Shown piece after piece: positions 22,969 through 34,699 of a DNA stretch of 64,000 nucleotides. The stretch's first letter is position 1. Each line of letters begins with the position of its first letter. The notes below the pieces were generated by a model that saw only the letters and a program-made list of their open reading frames with translations, ran no database searches and was not told where the DNA came from. The stretch is from Symbiodinium natans (lineage: Eukaryota > Sar > Dinophyceae > Suessiales > Symbiodiniaceae). The DNA lies in contig CAJNDS010002102.1 of the NCBI GenBank assembly GCA_905221605.1, positions 847,647 through 911,646 of the forward strand, read 5' to 3'. The position numbers were made by a program, and so were the translations under genes.

Positions 22969-24765
22969 CTAGAGCGCAGCTGCCATTCTTTCACATTGCG
23001 GCGGCTTGCTCAGTCCTCCACTTCTCGCGTTAATTCGCTGCTCTTGCTGCTGGCGCCAGGCCACCGCTTCATTCCAGGACTTCTCCAGCTCCAGCTTCGA
23101 GAAATCTTTGGGCCGTGCTCGCAAGTGCTTGTGTTTGACCCCAACGATGCATCGAGCATGCCAACACTGCTCCTTGATATCCCACTTCACACCTTTTTGT
23201 GGGCCAAGCTTCTCGAAACGATGGAGTTCTGAGAATTTCTTCACAGGCACCAGTTTGCTCTCGACAGGTACCCCCAGTTTCTTTGCCATCTCCCGTGCCT
23301 TGGCCTCAGCCTCCTCCTGCGTCTCGAAGGTGCCACCATGGACTCGCCTCTTGGTGGATGGGTCAGTAAGCCGGACCAGCCAACTTCCACTCGTTTTGTC
23401 GTACGCAACTCCTCGTACAGGGGACATTGCAGGTGAGGTAGGCTTTGGGGGCTGCAGCCTTCCCTGCCGCACCAGCTCCTCGCGAAAAGCTTTGACTTCC
23501 TGCAATGCTGCTTCTACGGCCTCATCCTCGCAGAGACCCTGCCTGAGAAACTTAGCGGCAGGAAAGCTGCGTCTGGGCCGCTTGCCGGCTTCATACCACG
23601 ACAGGCACCAGCACATCTTGAGCCTGTCCCAGGTGATGCCTTGGATGCCGCTCTGGCGCTCGAGTCGCACTGTCCTGTCAGCTTCAACAGCCCGATTTCC
23701 GCCGTCGAACTCACCAAGTGCAGATACCCCCTGCAGCATCTCCTCAACTGCATCCTTAATGGACAGCCAAGCTTTCCCAGCAGCGGCACCCCGAATCTCG
23801 CCGACATTGTCTTCGAATTTGCTGATCTTCACCTGCACAAAGTCCAGCACGTGTGCAATTGCAGAGCAACCATACTGTTTCGTGCGCCACAAGTTAAGGG
23901 CATCAAGCAGCAGCGCCCGCACCCGCCGCTGCAGATCAGGTTTCGGATCCTGAGGCTGAGTGGCCGTTTTTGCCTCCTCTGAGCCTTCCGAGTCAACTTC
24001 TCGCTGCGTGGCCCGTCTGCGGGGAGCAGCAAGGGCTGCCGCGGCCGTGTTGATGACCTCGGTCAGCTCTTCTTGGCTGACATTCTTGCGCCTGCGCCTG
24101 GCTGCCTCCTCCGCCTGCTGGAGGCGCTCGACTCTCTGACCATCATCCAAGAAGCCCCACTCGTTAATTTTGCTGACGAGCTGTAGGTGCTGCTTGGATG
24201 CGCCACTAGATTCCGGGTCGTCGTCGTCCTCGTCGACTTGCAGGAGTATGGCTTCCTCAGGTTGCAAACCTGTCTCGACCACGTCGAGATCCGAAACCAT
24301 TACGATCTCTTCTACATTTTCTTCGGCTGCTGGCTTGGCGCCTGCTTTGTCTGCCAGCCCCCGGCAGCAGCGGAACTTCTGCAGACTTTCCCGCAGCTTT
24401 CGCTCTGCCTGTGTCCAGCCCTCGCCCGCCTGACCAGTAGAAACCATACGCAGCACAGCTTGTGCATCCGGCAAGACCTCGTTTAACCGAGAAGGCAGCA
24501 GCCCAGCTCCCACTTTGTCGATGAACTTTTTCAAGAGCTCGAGTTCCGCAACCTCCGGGATCCGGCCCTCTGGGCCATAGGCGATCCAGGCGGCAACGTG
24601 GGCAGCATGCTTTCGCACAGCGGCCTTGCTGAAGTGCTCCGCTTTCTGCGAGTAATTGCTGATCCTTCGATTTGGGGCCCACACGAAGCTCGGTTTGTTC
24701 CGGTTTGAACCAGGTGTTGAATTATTGGTTGGGGTTTTCGGGCTACGGAAACCACAGAACGCCAT
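22969..24765 (-). CDS. AP2-like multi-domain protein
   Basis: One uninterrupted exon of 598 codons. I choose the ATG at 24765 (context GTCATGGCG); the frame is open about 41 codons further upstream, but only with non-ATG starts. The C-terminal third has three repeats of AP2/ERF-like pattern (Gly-x-x-Trp/Tyr-Asp, Trp, then an alternating basic strand and a helix): about residues 372-430 (GIQGITWDRLKMCW), 447-496 (RGVAYDKTSGSWLVRLTDPS with a GTFETQEEAEAKA helix) and 518-570 (KGVKWDIKEQCWHARC). The N-terminal half is helical and acidic in places (DEDDDDPES). Such AP2-like domains are known in dinoflagellates and apicomplexans, and DNA binding in the nucleus is the likely role. It is unusual here in being one large exon among many small ones. 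Telomere-like bases lie about 140-160 bp upstream. Confidence 0.8.
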   Translation of the reverse strand: MAFCGFRSPKTPTNNSTPGSNRNKPSFVWAPNRRISNYSQKAEHFSKAAVRKHAAHVAAWIAYGPEGRIPEVAELELLKKFIDKVGAGLLPSRLNEVLPDAQAVLRMVSTGQAGEGWTQAERKLRESLQKFRCCRGLADKAGAKPAAEENVEEIVMVSDLDVVETGLQPEEAILLQVDEDDDDPESSGASKQHLQLVSKINEWGFLDDGQRVERLQQAEEAARRRRKNVSQEELTEVINTAAAALAAPRRRATQREVDSEGSEEAKTATQPQDPKPDLQRRVRALLLDALNLWRTKQYGCSAIAHVLDFVQVKISKFEDNVGEIRGAAAGKAWLSIKDAVEEMLQGVSALGEFDGGNRAVEADRTVRLERQSGIQGITWDRLKMCWCLSWYEAGKRPRRSFPAAKFLRQGLCEDEAVEAALQEVKAFREELVRQGRLQPPKPTSPAMSPVRGVAYDKTSGSWLVRLTDPSTKRRVHGGTFETQEEAEAKAREMAKKLGVPVESKLVPVKKFSELHRFEKLGPQKGVKWDIKEQCWHARCIVGVKHKHLRARPKDFSKLELEKSWNEAVAWRQQQEQRINARSGGLSKPPQCERMAAAL

Positions 24766-24902
24766 GACGTTAGTGCTGAGCACATTCCAAGCATCACTTG
24801 GGACTTGTGAGCCAGACGATGATATTTGCGAGCATGCATGCGCAATCGGCGGCTTGGTGAGACGGCCATGGTCTCTCCACGAACCCAAGCTTTCTAGGGA
24901 AT

Positions 24903-26079
24903 ATCTGAGGGTTTAGAGTTTAGGGTTTACGCTCTGCTTGAGGGGATTGCTGGCTACTTTCAGGGCTCGAGCCAGAATCCTCTCGCCGTGTCGAGTGGCC
25001 TGCCAAGACCCAGCTCTTGCGCAATCCCTGAAACTTCAAACCCCGATGCCCAGAACCTCCATTACCTCTAATTAAGCCCACCGAGCTTCCATTGCTTTTT
25101 GCGCGTGGGGGGATCACAAGCAGCCCTATACTTCGGGGTTTAGGGCCAGTTTAGGGTTTACCTGGACCCTCTGTGTACGCGAAAAAATGGCCACAAGCCA
25201 AACTTACACCAAAAACAGCCAAGATTCTCAAAAACAAGCATTTTTGACCAAAACAGCCATGACAAACAAAAACAGCCTTTTTCCTAATGAGGGCACGCGC
25301 GCCCACATGCAAAGCAAGACAATGCTTCAGGGTTTCTTCTTGGTAGCGCATGTCGACCAAAGGTTTGCTTCTGATGCCATGACAATCGGAAGCTGCAGGT
25401 CAGGGTTCTCGGCTGTTTCAGCGAGACAAGAAGCGAATTCCGGCAAATTCGCCTTTTTCCGGCAAATTCCGCCTTTTTTCCGGCCATTTCCGCCTTTTCC
25501 TTCAGGCTTTCATGGCTTGGCTTCAGGCTTGCGTGTTTTTTGAGTTTGCAAATTCAGGGTTTCTGCTTGTGGCTTCAGGCTTTCGTTGCTTCAACAAGCA
25601 AGAATCCGCAGAACACGTAGCAAGCAAACGTCCTCGAGTTGAACACCGTCACAAATTTCAAAATAGCCATTTTTTGGGCTGTCTAGCCAAATTCCGCCCC
25701 ACGGGCTGTTTTTGGGTCCATCTCTTGAAAAAGGCTGTTTTCATGGAAAGGCTGTTTTTTCACGTAATTTGAAGGCTCCAGGTAGGGCTGATGAACCTTA
25801 CATGGGTATAGCTTGATCTTCAAATTGATACATATATATATATGTGTGTGTGTATGTATGTATATATATATATATATACACATACATACGCCTTACATAC
25901 TAAAATCTTAATCAGAGAACCCCGAACCCCCACCCTACCCGGGCACCCCACCCCCTCTGAGCCAGGGGGCTGAGCTCCGTAAGTTGCCCACTCACCCATC
26001 TGCGCCTTGGGGATATATCGGGGGGGGCCGCTACTAGAAGATGTTCTTGCAAAGCTTGAGGGCGCCCCCATCCACTCAC
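24903..26079. other. Spacer upstream of the AP2-like gene, with repeats
   Basis: Telomere-like TTTAGGG bits occur at 24908-24930 and 25136-25163. A degenerate tandem repeat of ttccggcaaattccgcc type spans 25436-25500. A TA/TG/TATG microsatellite spans 25828-25890. At about 25990-26055 a short protein-like minus-strand block (SSSSGPPRYIPKAQM before a GTGAGT donor) may be an exon of the gene to its right. Confidence 0.5.
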
Positions 26080-26495
26080 CAGTGGCAATTTAGAGCATGA
26101 GGTCCACCGAGCTTCAAAGTAGGGTCGTGCAAGTGGGCATCCGCTGTGGAACCGGATATGTTTTTGTTCCACTTCCTCAAGGTGTACGCATCCTGATCTG
26201 CTAAAATCGGCATCGGGTGCCCGGCCTCTACAGCAATTCGATCCACGCCCAGGCTTGCTTCGTCCCTGACAAGAGCTCCTATGCAACCACTGTGACTTGG
26301 ACACTGTCCAAACTTTTGTGAGCCCTCTTGTGCAAAGGTATGCCAAAGGCCAAATGTATGTCCGATGTTGACATCTCCAAAAACGGCCTCCTGTGGTGTA
26401 TGCGGTAGGCCATGGTCCGGCCAGTTTTGTTTAACAAAGGTGCCTGGAGGGAATCGCTCGCGGCTCCATGGCCCTACACTGTACGGTTTGTGATC
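26080..26495 (-). CDS. 138-codon internal exon without usable ATG, unknown protein
   Basis: Opens after CCGCCTAG in phase 0 and closes at CACTG followed by GTGAGT, a near-perfect donor, in phase 2. The translation is convincingly protein-like throughout, for example KPYSVGPWSRERFPPGTFVK near its start and IAVEAGHPMPILADQDAYTL near its end. It lacks a suitable start codon, so ordinary ORF calling misses it. I see no known family. The next exon downstream is uncertain: the nearest acceptors would leave an intron of only 25-40 bases. Confidence 0.52.
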
Positions 26496-28906
26496 CTAGG
26501 CGGCATGTAGGCAAGGTTCGACTCATCTCGCCTGCTCCTGTGATACACACGTCGTGGAGCGACTATTATATATGGCTTTGAGACATGCTGCGTGGGACCG
26601 AACCGTCAAACCAAACTTCGACCTGTCCCTGACTCTCTACTGAAGCTAGGCCAAGCTGGCCGAAAGTTCCAACTCCGGTCACAAGGATCAACATCTATAC
26701 CTGCGTGCTATTTGCATGCATGCACGAGTCGTTTCAAGTGCTACGCTTCGCTTGGCACATCTTGGGACAAACCAGCTTGCGGAACAGGTGGAAAGCCGGA
26801 TTGCTTCAATGTTTTCTATGCCACAACAAGCCAAGAACCAGTGCCCTTCTAGTCCACCCCTCTCAGGCGAACTTGCTGGCACTTCAATACCTGTAAGATC
26901 CTGTAATTGCCACTTGGCTGGAAACAAACGGCCTCTTACAGGCATGCTCTTGCAGCAACCATCGGACACCTGAGGCATAAACATACCGCAATGACCCTTT
27001 TGCTCTCTCCGGCTGCTGCAGACGCCGTCGTGCTCCGAGGGGAAGTGTGCGATGACTCGACTTTGCATGGTCATTAAGCATGTCAAGGTGGGGCTGCGCA
27101 GTTCATCTTGCAGGATTTGCACAATCTGCCGATGCTGCCTCTGACCATCTCTAACGGCCTTCAGGGCGTCATGCTCATGGGAGATGCTTTGCCCTGCTCT
27201 GGCTTGCGAAACCAGACCTGCCACCATTCAATTCTCAAGTTGTGGTTTCGTGGCTGTGGAGAGGCCTGTGTCCAACATGCTGCACCAGGCTCATGCCTCG
27301 TCCAAGTCATCTGCCCCACGCCTTGGAAAGTAGAAACAGCCAGCAAAGAGGGGTTGAGCTAGCGGCTAGCGATGGACTCGAGGCTTGTTGTGGCTTGTGG
27401 GATGAGCTCTGCTCTTTCAAACCTTCGGTCTGTCATGGCCCCGAAAAGTTGCAGGGCTTGCTGAAGTCAAGGGATTGGGAACACGGAACATGCATGTGGA
27501 TACAGACCAAGGGCGCGGCACGGACTCGTCTCGTCCCTCAGTTCACATGCTGTGCCGGCTCCTTCAACTGTGCCCTCTGCTACTCAGGGTGTCCCTAACT
27601 CTCCTCGGCTTATTACAGAGGCAAATGCCAAAATCTGCAAGGCATCTCCCACGCTGAGGTTCAGTCTTTGGATCGCCTGTACTGCATCAGCAAGCCTAAG
27701 GGCGAAGGGATGCGACTCGACTCGACTTCGTCTCGGACGCCGAAGTTGGACTGCCGCTTCCGGATTTCAGGATGTCTCCACAAGTGACTGCTCTATGGTG
27801 TGCTGCTCTCTGTGCTCAGGCAGAAAGATCTGTAAATCTGCGGCACCACTATACACTCACAAATGTCAATGCAATTCCGTACTTGCCACTGGAACAATAG
27901 TTGCACGCACAAACCTCTCGGCAGCACTGACCCCAAAGGAGACTGCTCCCGCTGCACTGAGATCGGGGCAGAGAGGAATTGCGAAGAGAGTCATGAGGCC
28001 CGCGATGACCTGAAGGAACCGAGTGGCGTGAGTGAAACATGCAGATATGTGGTACATGCGACTGCTTCAGCCACTGCTGAAAAACGTTCAACATCCAGTC
28101 CCTGAGCGCTAGGAGCTGAGATGCAGACAAAGTGTTTGTGTCCTGGGCGCTTCCGTAGGTTCCGAGTGCTATATGTAACGCTACAGAATTCATGCTACAG
28201 CACACAGCATCTGGAGTTTTCAGCTTCCGTTCCTGCAAACCCGTCAGGAAACCCAAAGATTTTGAGCTGGGCTCGCGGACGAAGGCAGTCTTCCATGAAC
28301 CTGCACATATCCCCAAAGGTCCCAAAAGTGCTTCGAGGAGCTCATCTGTCTGCTAAAGATGTACAGGCATCTGAAGACCTAGGGAGGCCCGGATTTTTTA
28401 TAGGACCTCGAAGTAGTCCTTCCAAAGGTGGTTCGGGCCTAGCTGTTTGGGAACACACGGAAATCAAATTCACTTCGAACTTCAACCCTGGATCAATTTC
28501 TAGTTCTGAGCGTGGGGGCCGAGCATATCAAGCTTCTTCTCGTAAAAGCAAAGAGCCCGAAGTCTGAGTTCCCAGTCGATGTCCGTTTTGAACTGATGTG
28601 AGTCGGCAAAGGTGCACAGATCGCTTCTCTAGAAGACCCGCTTGATGCCTCAAACACTGCCAAATTTAAAGCCCCCAAGATTCTGCACTGCAACTATCAT
28701 GAAAAATGACGGCTGAAATCCAGCCTGTCGAACGCGCTGCATGGGTGTCCATCGTGGCAGATGGGGCCGGCATGCCCGGCTGCCTCTTGGAGAGTCCCTA
28801 AATGAGGGTTCTTTTTGTGGATCCGATTTCTCATACGGAGACTGGAGCCATACATTTTGGGTGCACTAGCACGGCTTATAATTTAGAGAACCTCCCTATG
28901 TCTGTA
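26496..28906. other. Spacer with scattered protein-like blocks
   Basis: Minus-strand blocks near 27070-27200 (HDALKAVRDGQRQHRQIVQI) and near 28230-28330 (FMEDCLRPRAQLKIFGFPDG) look like exons, perhaps upstream parts of the 26-kb gene. Around 28200-28567 the plus strand is also open for 148 codons with reasonable composition. Neither strand can be settled by eye. Confidence 0.3.
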
Positions 28907-29104
28907 TTATGCCCAAAGATCCTTGTGCGCACGCCGAGCTGACTCACGATTTTGTACCTGCAGCGACCATGCTAGCGCCTGCCCGTCCGTAGTAGAGTTT
29001 GCCGCCAAATGCCGCATGCCTGGACGAAAGGAGACCGAAACATCATAAACTTCGTCCGGTGTCTTCGCAGCCTTAGCGCCCACTTCCTCACGAAGTTGTA
29101 TCAT
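28907..29104 (-). CDS. Candidate exon starting at ATG, unknown protein
   Basis: A GACACAAG acceptor directly precedes ATG 29104, and the frame runs 65 codons (MIQLREEVGAKAAKTPDEVY, then a Phe-Arg-Pro-Gly segment). At about 28958 the sequence CTGCAG/GTACAA offers a good donor in phase 0, so the true exon may be about 49 codons and continue elsewhere; otherwise it ends at TAA. It could be a first exon whose 5' acceptor takes the spliced leader. Family unknown. Confidence 0.45.
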   Translation of the reverse strand: MIQLREEVGAKAAKTPDEVYDVSVSFRPGMRHLAANSTTDGQALAWSLQVQNRESARRAHKDLWA

Positions 29105-32050
29105 CTTGTGTCAACGTGATCTGGGAACTGCCCATTGCTCTTCAACACCTCACACTCTTTCGGGCACCGGGGCCCTGGCCCGTGGAATGCACCCCATAGG
29201 GTTGAACCGGGGGCCCGCAGAACAGTCAAGTTTGTCTGGGGGCTTTCAGGCTGAAAGGGGCTGCTCGGGGATGTCCAGGAAGGACGTGTTCTCTCTGGGC
29301 GATCTTCTGCGGGAGGAGTCAAAGGCAGTGGTTGATCCTTACTCTCTCCCTCTCTGTCTTTCGGCTCGCAATGTGAAGTGGTGGAGAGGTAACTGCCCCG
29401 GCGGGGTTGCAGCGTCCAGGTCTTTTCTCATTGCCCGAGGACGCACCGCGTCTTAGGAGGCGCATTGAAACCTTGGACTGCATTATGACCGCCAAACAGG
29501 ACTAAAAGACCGACTGGCCACTGCGTTCTGTTCGTGCCATCGTGCAGGCCCTGAGACCCTGCGGGGTAGTGGCATTCACGTGGCACCAATTTGATCCGCC
29601 CCAGGATCCCTCAGCTTTGAACTTGAACTTGAATTTCGGCTCTCTCTCTCTCTCTCTCTCTCTCGCTCTCTCTCCCTCTCTGCAAGCATAACCCCCTGAG
29701 CGGGTCGCATGGTGCGCACAAGCAGGGGAGGGCTGATCCAAACAGGTCGTGCGTAAGGGGGGCCAACCTTCAAGGTCGCCCCGGAGGTAGAGCCCCCCCT
29801 ATGTTGGCCAGTCGGGCTCGTCCTGTTCAACTGTTCCTGCGTTCGCCATTGTTGTGGCGACTCCACTGCGTTCACCTGGTCCAGCACGGTGTCGAGCATC
29901 CCTCGGGGCGTTGACGAAGGCCGGTGGGGTTTCGAGCGCAGCCCCAGCGCAGCTAGGGGTGTTCTGCGTGCCCTCTCGTTCTCTTCTTCTGCTTCTTCTT
30001 ATTGTTCTCAGTATTCTTCTTCTGCTTCTTTTTCACGTTCTTCTTCTTGTGTTGTGCGCTTCAGGATCCCCCCTGGCGGGGAGATCCGGCCATGACGGCC
30101 AAGCGGCTCTCTGTTCGACCGAACCTCTTCCTGGTTTTCAGGAATCGGGTGAAGACAAACATCCCCTGCTGCTTTGAGCTTGCTCCCCGATCGCAGTGAG
30201 TTTTCTTATGCCGTGTGCTCGGCATGGTCACTGTTCTCGTAGCCCCTGTGCGCTGCATTCTCTCCTTCTACTGAGCTCCCCCTGAGAGGAGGAACCCCGG
30301 CTGCGCTGGCCTGCTGCTTTGTCCAGTTCGTGTGAGAAGTTTCTCTTCTGCTGGCGTGTTTAGCCGCGTCCCTCTCTCTCTCTCTCTGTCTTTCGTCTCT
30401 TTTTGTTTTTTGTTCTTCTCTCCTTCTCTTTCTAACTGTCTGTCACGTGTGTTTCCCGATTGCTGTATCCCATGACGTGGAACTGCCCTGGAGTTGACAG
30501 ATGCTGAAAGCTGCAAAGCCAGCCTCTCCCATCTTTGGACATCCGAATGTCTGCGCCCACAAGTCTCAGGGCCTACAAAGATGCTTCCAGATTACGACTC
30601 TAGGTAGCAGGCAGTAGGCTCAAGCTCTGCAATCACACGAAAAACAGACCGTAAACTCGTGCAAGTACGTCTATTGTCGCTGCAACTTGATAGCACCAGC
30701 CTTCAGCAGCTTCTCTTGAGAACTTTTCGTTGCCCTAGCCTCCGATCAAACTTTCCCGACAGGCGATGACATGTGCAACAACGAGAACTTGTTGGCAACT
30801 GAATCTTGGCAACGAATCCGGAGTTTCCATCCTTTCTTCACCATTCAATGAACGCAAGCTCCGCTGTCCAATGCAGTAGCTGACTTTAGGAATCCCCTCA
30901 CATCTGAAGTGTGACCAGACCCCCAACATGTTGCACCCTTGCACCTCGGTTGTCAAAGCTGCAGAGTACCTTGGGTGCCCAACTGCCTGGAAAGGACTCG
31001 TGCTGTGGCTCGGAGTTTCTGCAAACACGGCTCAAAACCCTTGTGCCAGCTCCAAAGGGGGCAGCAGCCCTTTGTTGGAGACGCAAAAGCAACAGCCAGC
31101 AGCTACTACTGGTTTCTGTAGGGTCCTTATTAATTGCACCTCTCACAGCAAGTTTCGCACTGGTCCAAGTGCACAGGCATTTTTCGCGATCAACAACGTC
31201 AACTCTACACTGATGCTTTCAGGTGAAGACCGAACATTGGTATTAGCCCCAGAAATCACGGTCAAAAATTGAAGCATAAAATGAACTCTCCAGCTTAAAG
31301 GATCAGTGACCTAAAGAATTGTCGGGAGGACCGACAGCCAAAAAACACTTCCGAATAGACCAAACATTGGAGACTTCCCCACTGAACTAGAGCGTGGCAA
31401 ATTGCAAAGCTACTGCATCGACATAATGTAGTTCCGAGAACATCGCGAATCGGCTGGAAACGACTGACATGTCGGAACCAACCATCGGCACGAATCCTGA
31501 ACCCTAGGCCCTAGACTCCCTCCTAGACCCAAGCCTCCGCCAGTGTCTGCTGGATGTCCAAGTTGCTTGATTGGATCTCCTCTGGACTTTCTTCTGAGAA
31601 TCGGCTGGTATGCAAGGCCAAGCCGCAGGAGTAAAGAAACCGCAGTGAAGAAATCGTTTGTGCGTTTGTGTGCGCGCGGGCTCCCGTGTGCGTGCTCCCG
31701 TGTGCGTGCTCCTGTGTGCGTGGGCGTGTGTAACACGCAGGCGGTGCAAGCGTGTGGGTGCGGGTGCGGGTGCGGGTGCGGTGTGACGACAAGGCGAGAT
31801 ATCTGAAGTATCCTCCCTGTGCACTGCAGCATCTTCGCCGTTGTACAAGAACCATAAGTAATTCCAGAAGTTTAGAGATGCTTATACACTGGGTGACGCG
31901 CAGGGGCGGGCGCGTGTGCGTGCCTGTGTGTGCGCATGTTTGGATGCGGTTGGTGCGGGTGTGTTTTTGTGTTGTGTTTGTGTGTGTGTGTGCTGTTCGT
32001 GTTCGCAGTGGAAATCTACAAACAGTTGCCATGTTCTACAGCAGCGAGGG
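29105..32050. other. Repeat-rich spacer
   Basis: CT-dinucleotide runs lie at 29640-29682 and 30372-30391 and a TTCTTCTG tract at 29985-30055. GTGTGCGTGCTCCC-type and GGGTGC tandem repeats span 31660-31785, and GT-rich repeats lie at 31905-31995. Plus-strand frames at 29106-29456 and 30928-31272 are open for about 115 codons each but have no support from splice sites or known families. Confidence 0.45.
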
Positions 32051-32212
32051 TCAACGAGCCAAGTCGATTCGGATGTCCTGGAGGTCCGACTGTATCTCTG
32101 CAAGGTTCGCATCTGACTGCACAAGCGCGTCGCGGTATTCCCAGGATTCAACTCCCTCAGTTTGCAAGATCAGAGAATCTCCAGGGGAGTTGCGCCACCA
32201 AAGCTTGACATC
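32051..32212 (-). CDS. Candidate coiled-coil terminal exon
   Basis: After an ATTGAG acceptor the minus strand encodes 53 residues: first DVKLWWRNSPGDSLIL, then a charged helix including SDANLAEIQSDLQDIRIDLA, and TGA. The frame has no ATG and is easily overlooked. It is likely the C-terminus of a protein whose other exons are not found. The sequence to its right (32214-32847) shows no clear gene. Confidence 0.42.
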   Translation of the reverse strand, partial: DVKLWWRNSPGDSLILQTEGVESWEYRDALVQSDANLAEIQSDLQDIRIDLAR

Positions 32213-32847
32213 TCAATACCATCCTAGAAGTTCGTGAACTTCTTGAGCGCGTAAGGCCGCAACCATACAGTAAGGTAGCCAGAAGGTCAGTAGCAACATT
32301 GACCTTGCAGCATGTAGGCCTCGCGTCGTGCGGCCCAAGCAGACATTCAAATCTCCGGGTATGTATGCACATTTCTATGAATCGATGTCTGAAAAAAAAC
32401 CGTGTGCACGTACACAACGTTAGTCTTAAATGGACGATTCCAGATTACTCCAAAAGATGTTTCTGAGGCCCAAAACATACGCAAGCAGTGCAAAGGGAGA
32501 TTACAGGTCTAACGGCTAGGTTAGTGTTCAATGTGACTGTCCACAAACGCAGAAGTCGCGCCCAATTTCTAAGCGCGGGCGTGCCTCCCGAAACGGAGCG
32601 AGGAATTTCTTTGTCAATTTTTCTGGTTTGTTCTTGTGATGCTTTTTGTTTTTCCTTGCTTTTCTTATGGTTTTCTGAACATGCCCTCTGGTTCTGCCTG
32701 TCCTCCTCCTCTGGTTCGAATTCTTTTCTGTGTATTTTGCTGGTTTTTTGGTGAATTTTGCTGGTTTTCAGCTTCCGCAGGCTCCTCAGCGGTACCGCAT
32801 GTCCGGAACCTGACCACATCTAAGAACCCTTGGGTAGCAACCCGCCC

Positions 32848-33725
32848 CCCCCCCCCCCCCCCCAATTTGCAAACATGGTGCTCGCATGATGGGTTTGGAC
32901 GGGATTCTTATCGTCTTAAAGCAAGCTTGCGCGCCTTCAAAAAGCCGGGGGGGTTTGGGGCCCCCCACTCCCCCCCCCCCCATTTGCAAAGCGATGTTCG
33001 CAAAATGAGTTTTGGGAGCGATTCGTTGAACTAAAAGCACGCTTGCACACCGGGGTTCCCCCCCCATTTGCAGACACAATCTCGCAAGACGAGTTTTGCA
33101 TTTTGCAAGGGATTCGTATGGCCTATATAGAAGCACGCTTGGGCGGCTTAAAAAAAAGCGGGGGGGTTGGGGGGGCGCAGCCCCCCCCCCCCCCCCCATT
33201 TGCAAACACAATAGTTTTCAAATGGGATTTGTTGATCTAACAGCTAACAGCAAGCGGGGTTTGGGGGGGTGGGAGGCAAGGCAAGGGATTCGTGTAACCT
33301 CAAAGCACGCTTGCACGGCGTTAAAAAAAGCGGGGCGAATGCGGAGGGGCAGCCACCCCCCCCCCCCCCCCCGCCATTTGCAAGCACAATGCTCGCCCCC
33401 ACATTTGCAAACGCAACACTCGCACAATGAGGCTTCATATGGTCTCGAAGCAAGACTTAAAAGCGGGGGGGAGGGGGGGGGTTTGGGGGGGGGAGGCAGG
33501 CCCCCGCATTTGCAAACGCGATGCTAACAATGATGGGCTTGGAAGGGCCGGAGTGGTATATGGTCTTAACATGTCTTAAAAGCAAGCTTGCACAGCTGGA
33601 CCGCAGGACCGGTCTCTCTCCTGACCAGGGGAACGCAGGACCATTTGACCACAGGACCAGAGGACAAGCCAGACCTAAGAAAAGGGAAAAGACAGAGCCA
33701 GACCTAGGCAAAAACACCGGACCCC
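32848..33725 (+). repeat. Composite repeat element, copy 2
   Basis: About six modules of roughly 100-130 bp each contain atttgcaaacacaatgctcg, a ggattcgtatggtctt segment, agcaagcttgcacggctt, then a G-run and a C-run that would pair as a hairpin. They are followed by a short version of the ggaccgcaggacc 10-base repeat (33597-33665) and the same tail found at 5868-5930 (agccagacctaggcaaaaac, then accggacccc). Order and orientation match copy 1. Confidence 0.75.
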
Positions 33726-33759
33726 GGCTAGAGCCGTAATCCCTTACCTCAAACACTCA

Positions 33760-34520
33760 AACCCTAAACGCTAGTTACAAACCTAAATCCTTCGGGTTTA
33801 CTACTGCCCGGCCGCTGTGCCGAAGGGCGTTTGTTGTATCCTCACAGGTTCCATATACGGGTTTTGGGGGTCTAGGGTTTATGGTTTAAGGGTTTTTAGG
33901 GTCAACCAAGAACGTGCGAAGCGAGCGGAACCCTAAACTCCTTCCATCCTTCCTTTATTCCTTCCTTTATTTCCTCTTTTTTGTTTTGTATTTCGTTCTT
34001 TTTTCTGTCTTTCTTGCTTTCTTGCTTTCTTGCTCTCTTTATTTATTTCTCTCGTTCTTTCTTTCTTTATTCCTTTCTTTCTTCCTCACGTCCTTCCTTT
34101 ATTTCTTTATTTATTTTATTCTTTCTTTCTTGCTGTATTTCTTTCTTTCTTCCTTTATTCCTCTCTTCCTTCCTTTATTTATTTCTTTCTTGCTTTCTTG
34201 CTGTCGTTGTTTCTCTCTTTCTTTCTTGTGTTTTTCTTCATTCCTTTCTTCCTTCCTCCATCTTTTTGCTTTCTCTCTTTCTTTGTCCTTCTTTCTTTCT
34301 GCTTTTCTTTCCAGTCCTGCCTTTCTTTCTTTCTTGATTTTTTCTGTCTTTCTTTCTATGCCTGCCTTTTTCTTTCCTTCTGTATTTCTTTCTATCTTTC
34401 TTTCTATTCCTGCCTTTCTTTCTTTCTTTCATTTTTTTTCTTCCTCTTGCTTCCTTCCTTTCTGTCTTTCTTTCTTTCTTCCTGTCTTCCTGCCTTCCTT
34501 CCTTTCTTTCGTGCCTTAAA
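33760..34520. repeat. Telomere-like bits and a 580-bp pyrimidine tract
   Basis: CCCTAAA and TTTAGGG variants occur at 33755-33770, 33862-33905 and 33930-33942. From about 33940 to 34510 the plus strand is almost pure C and T, dominated by CTTT units. Open frames of 118-223 codons across it (poly Phe/Leu/Ser) are artefacts. A CA run lies at 34723-34740. Confidence 0.9.
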
Positions 34521-34699
34521 TTTGACAAAACAAAGGAAAAAACACAAAAACAAAACCAGAACAAAATCACAAAAAACATACGGTACCCTCCCGAAACCAC
34601 CGCAAAAAACTTCAACACTCTGGCTTTGTGGTCTGCGAACCCGAAACACAAACTTTTCTGGGAAGCGAACGACCTGCAGTTATAAGCTCCATGCAGGTT

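Noticed and set aside
24531..24869. A second protein overlapping the AP2-like gene in another frame
   Set aside because: It is the shifted-frame shadow of the AP2-like coding sequence.
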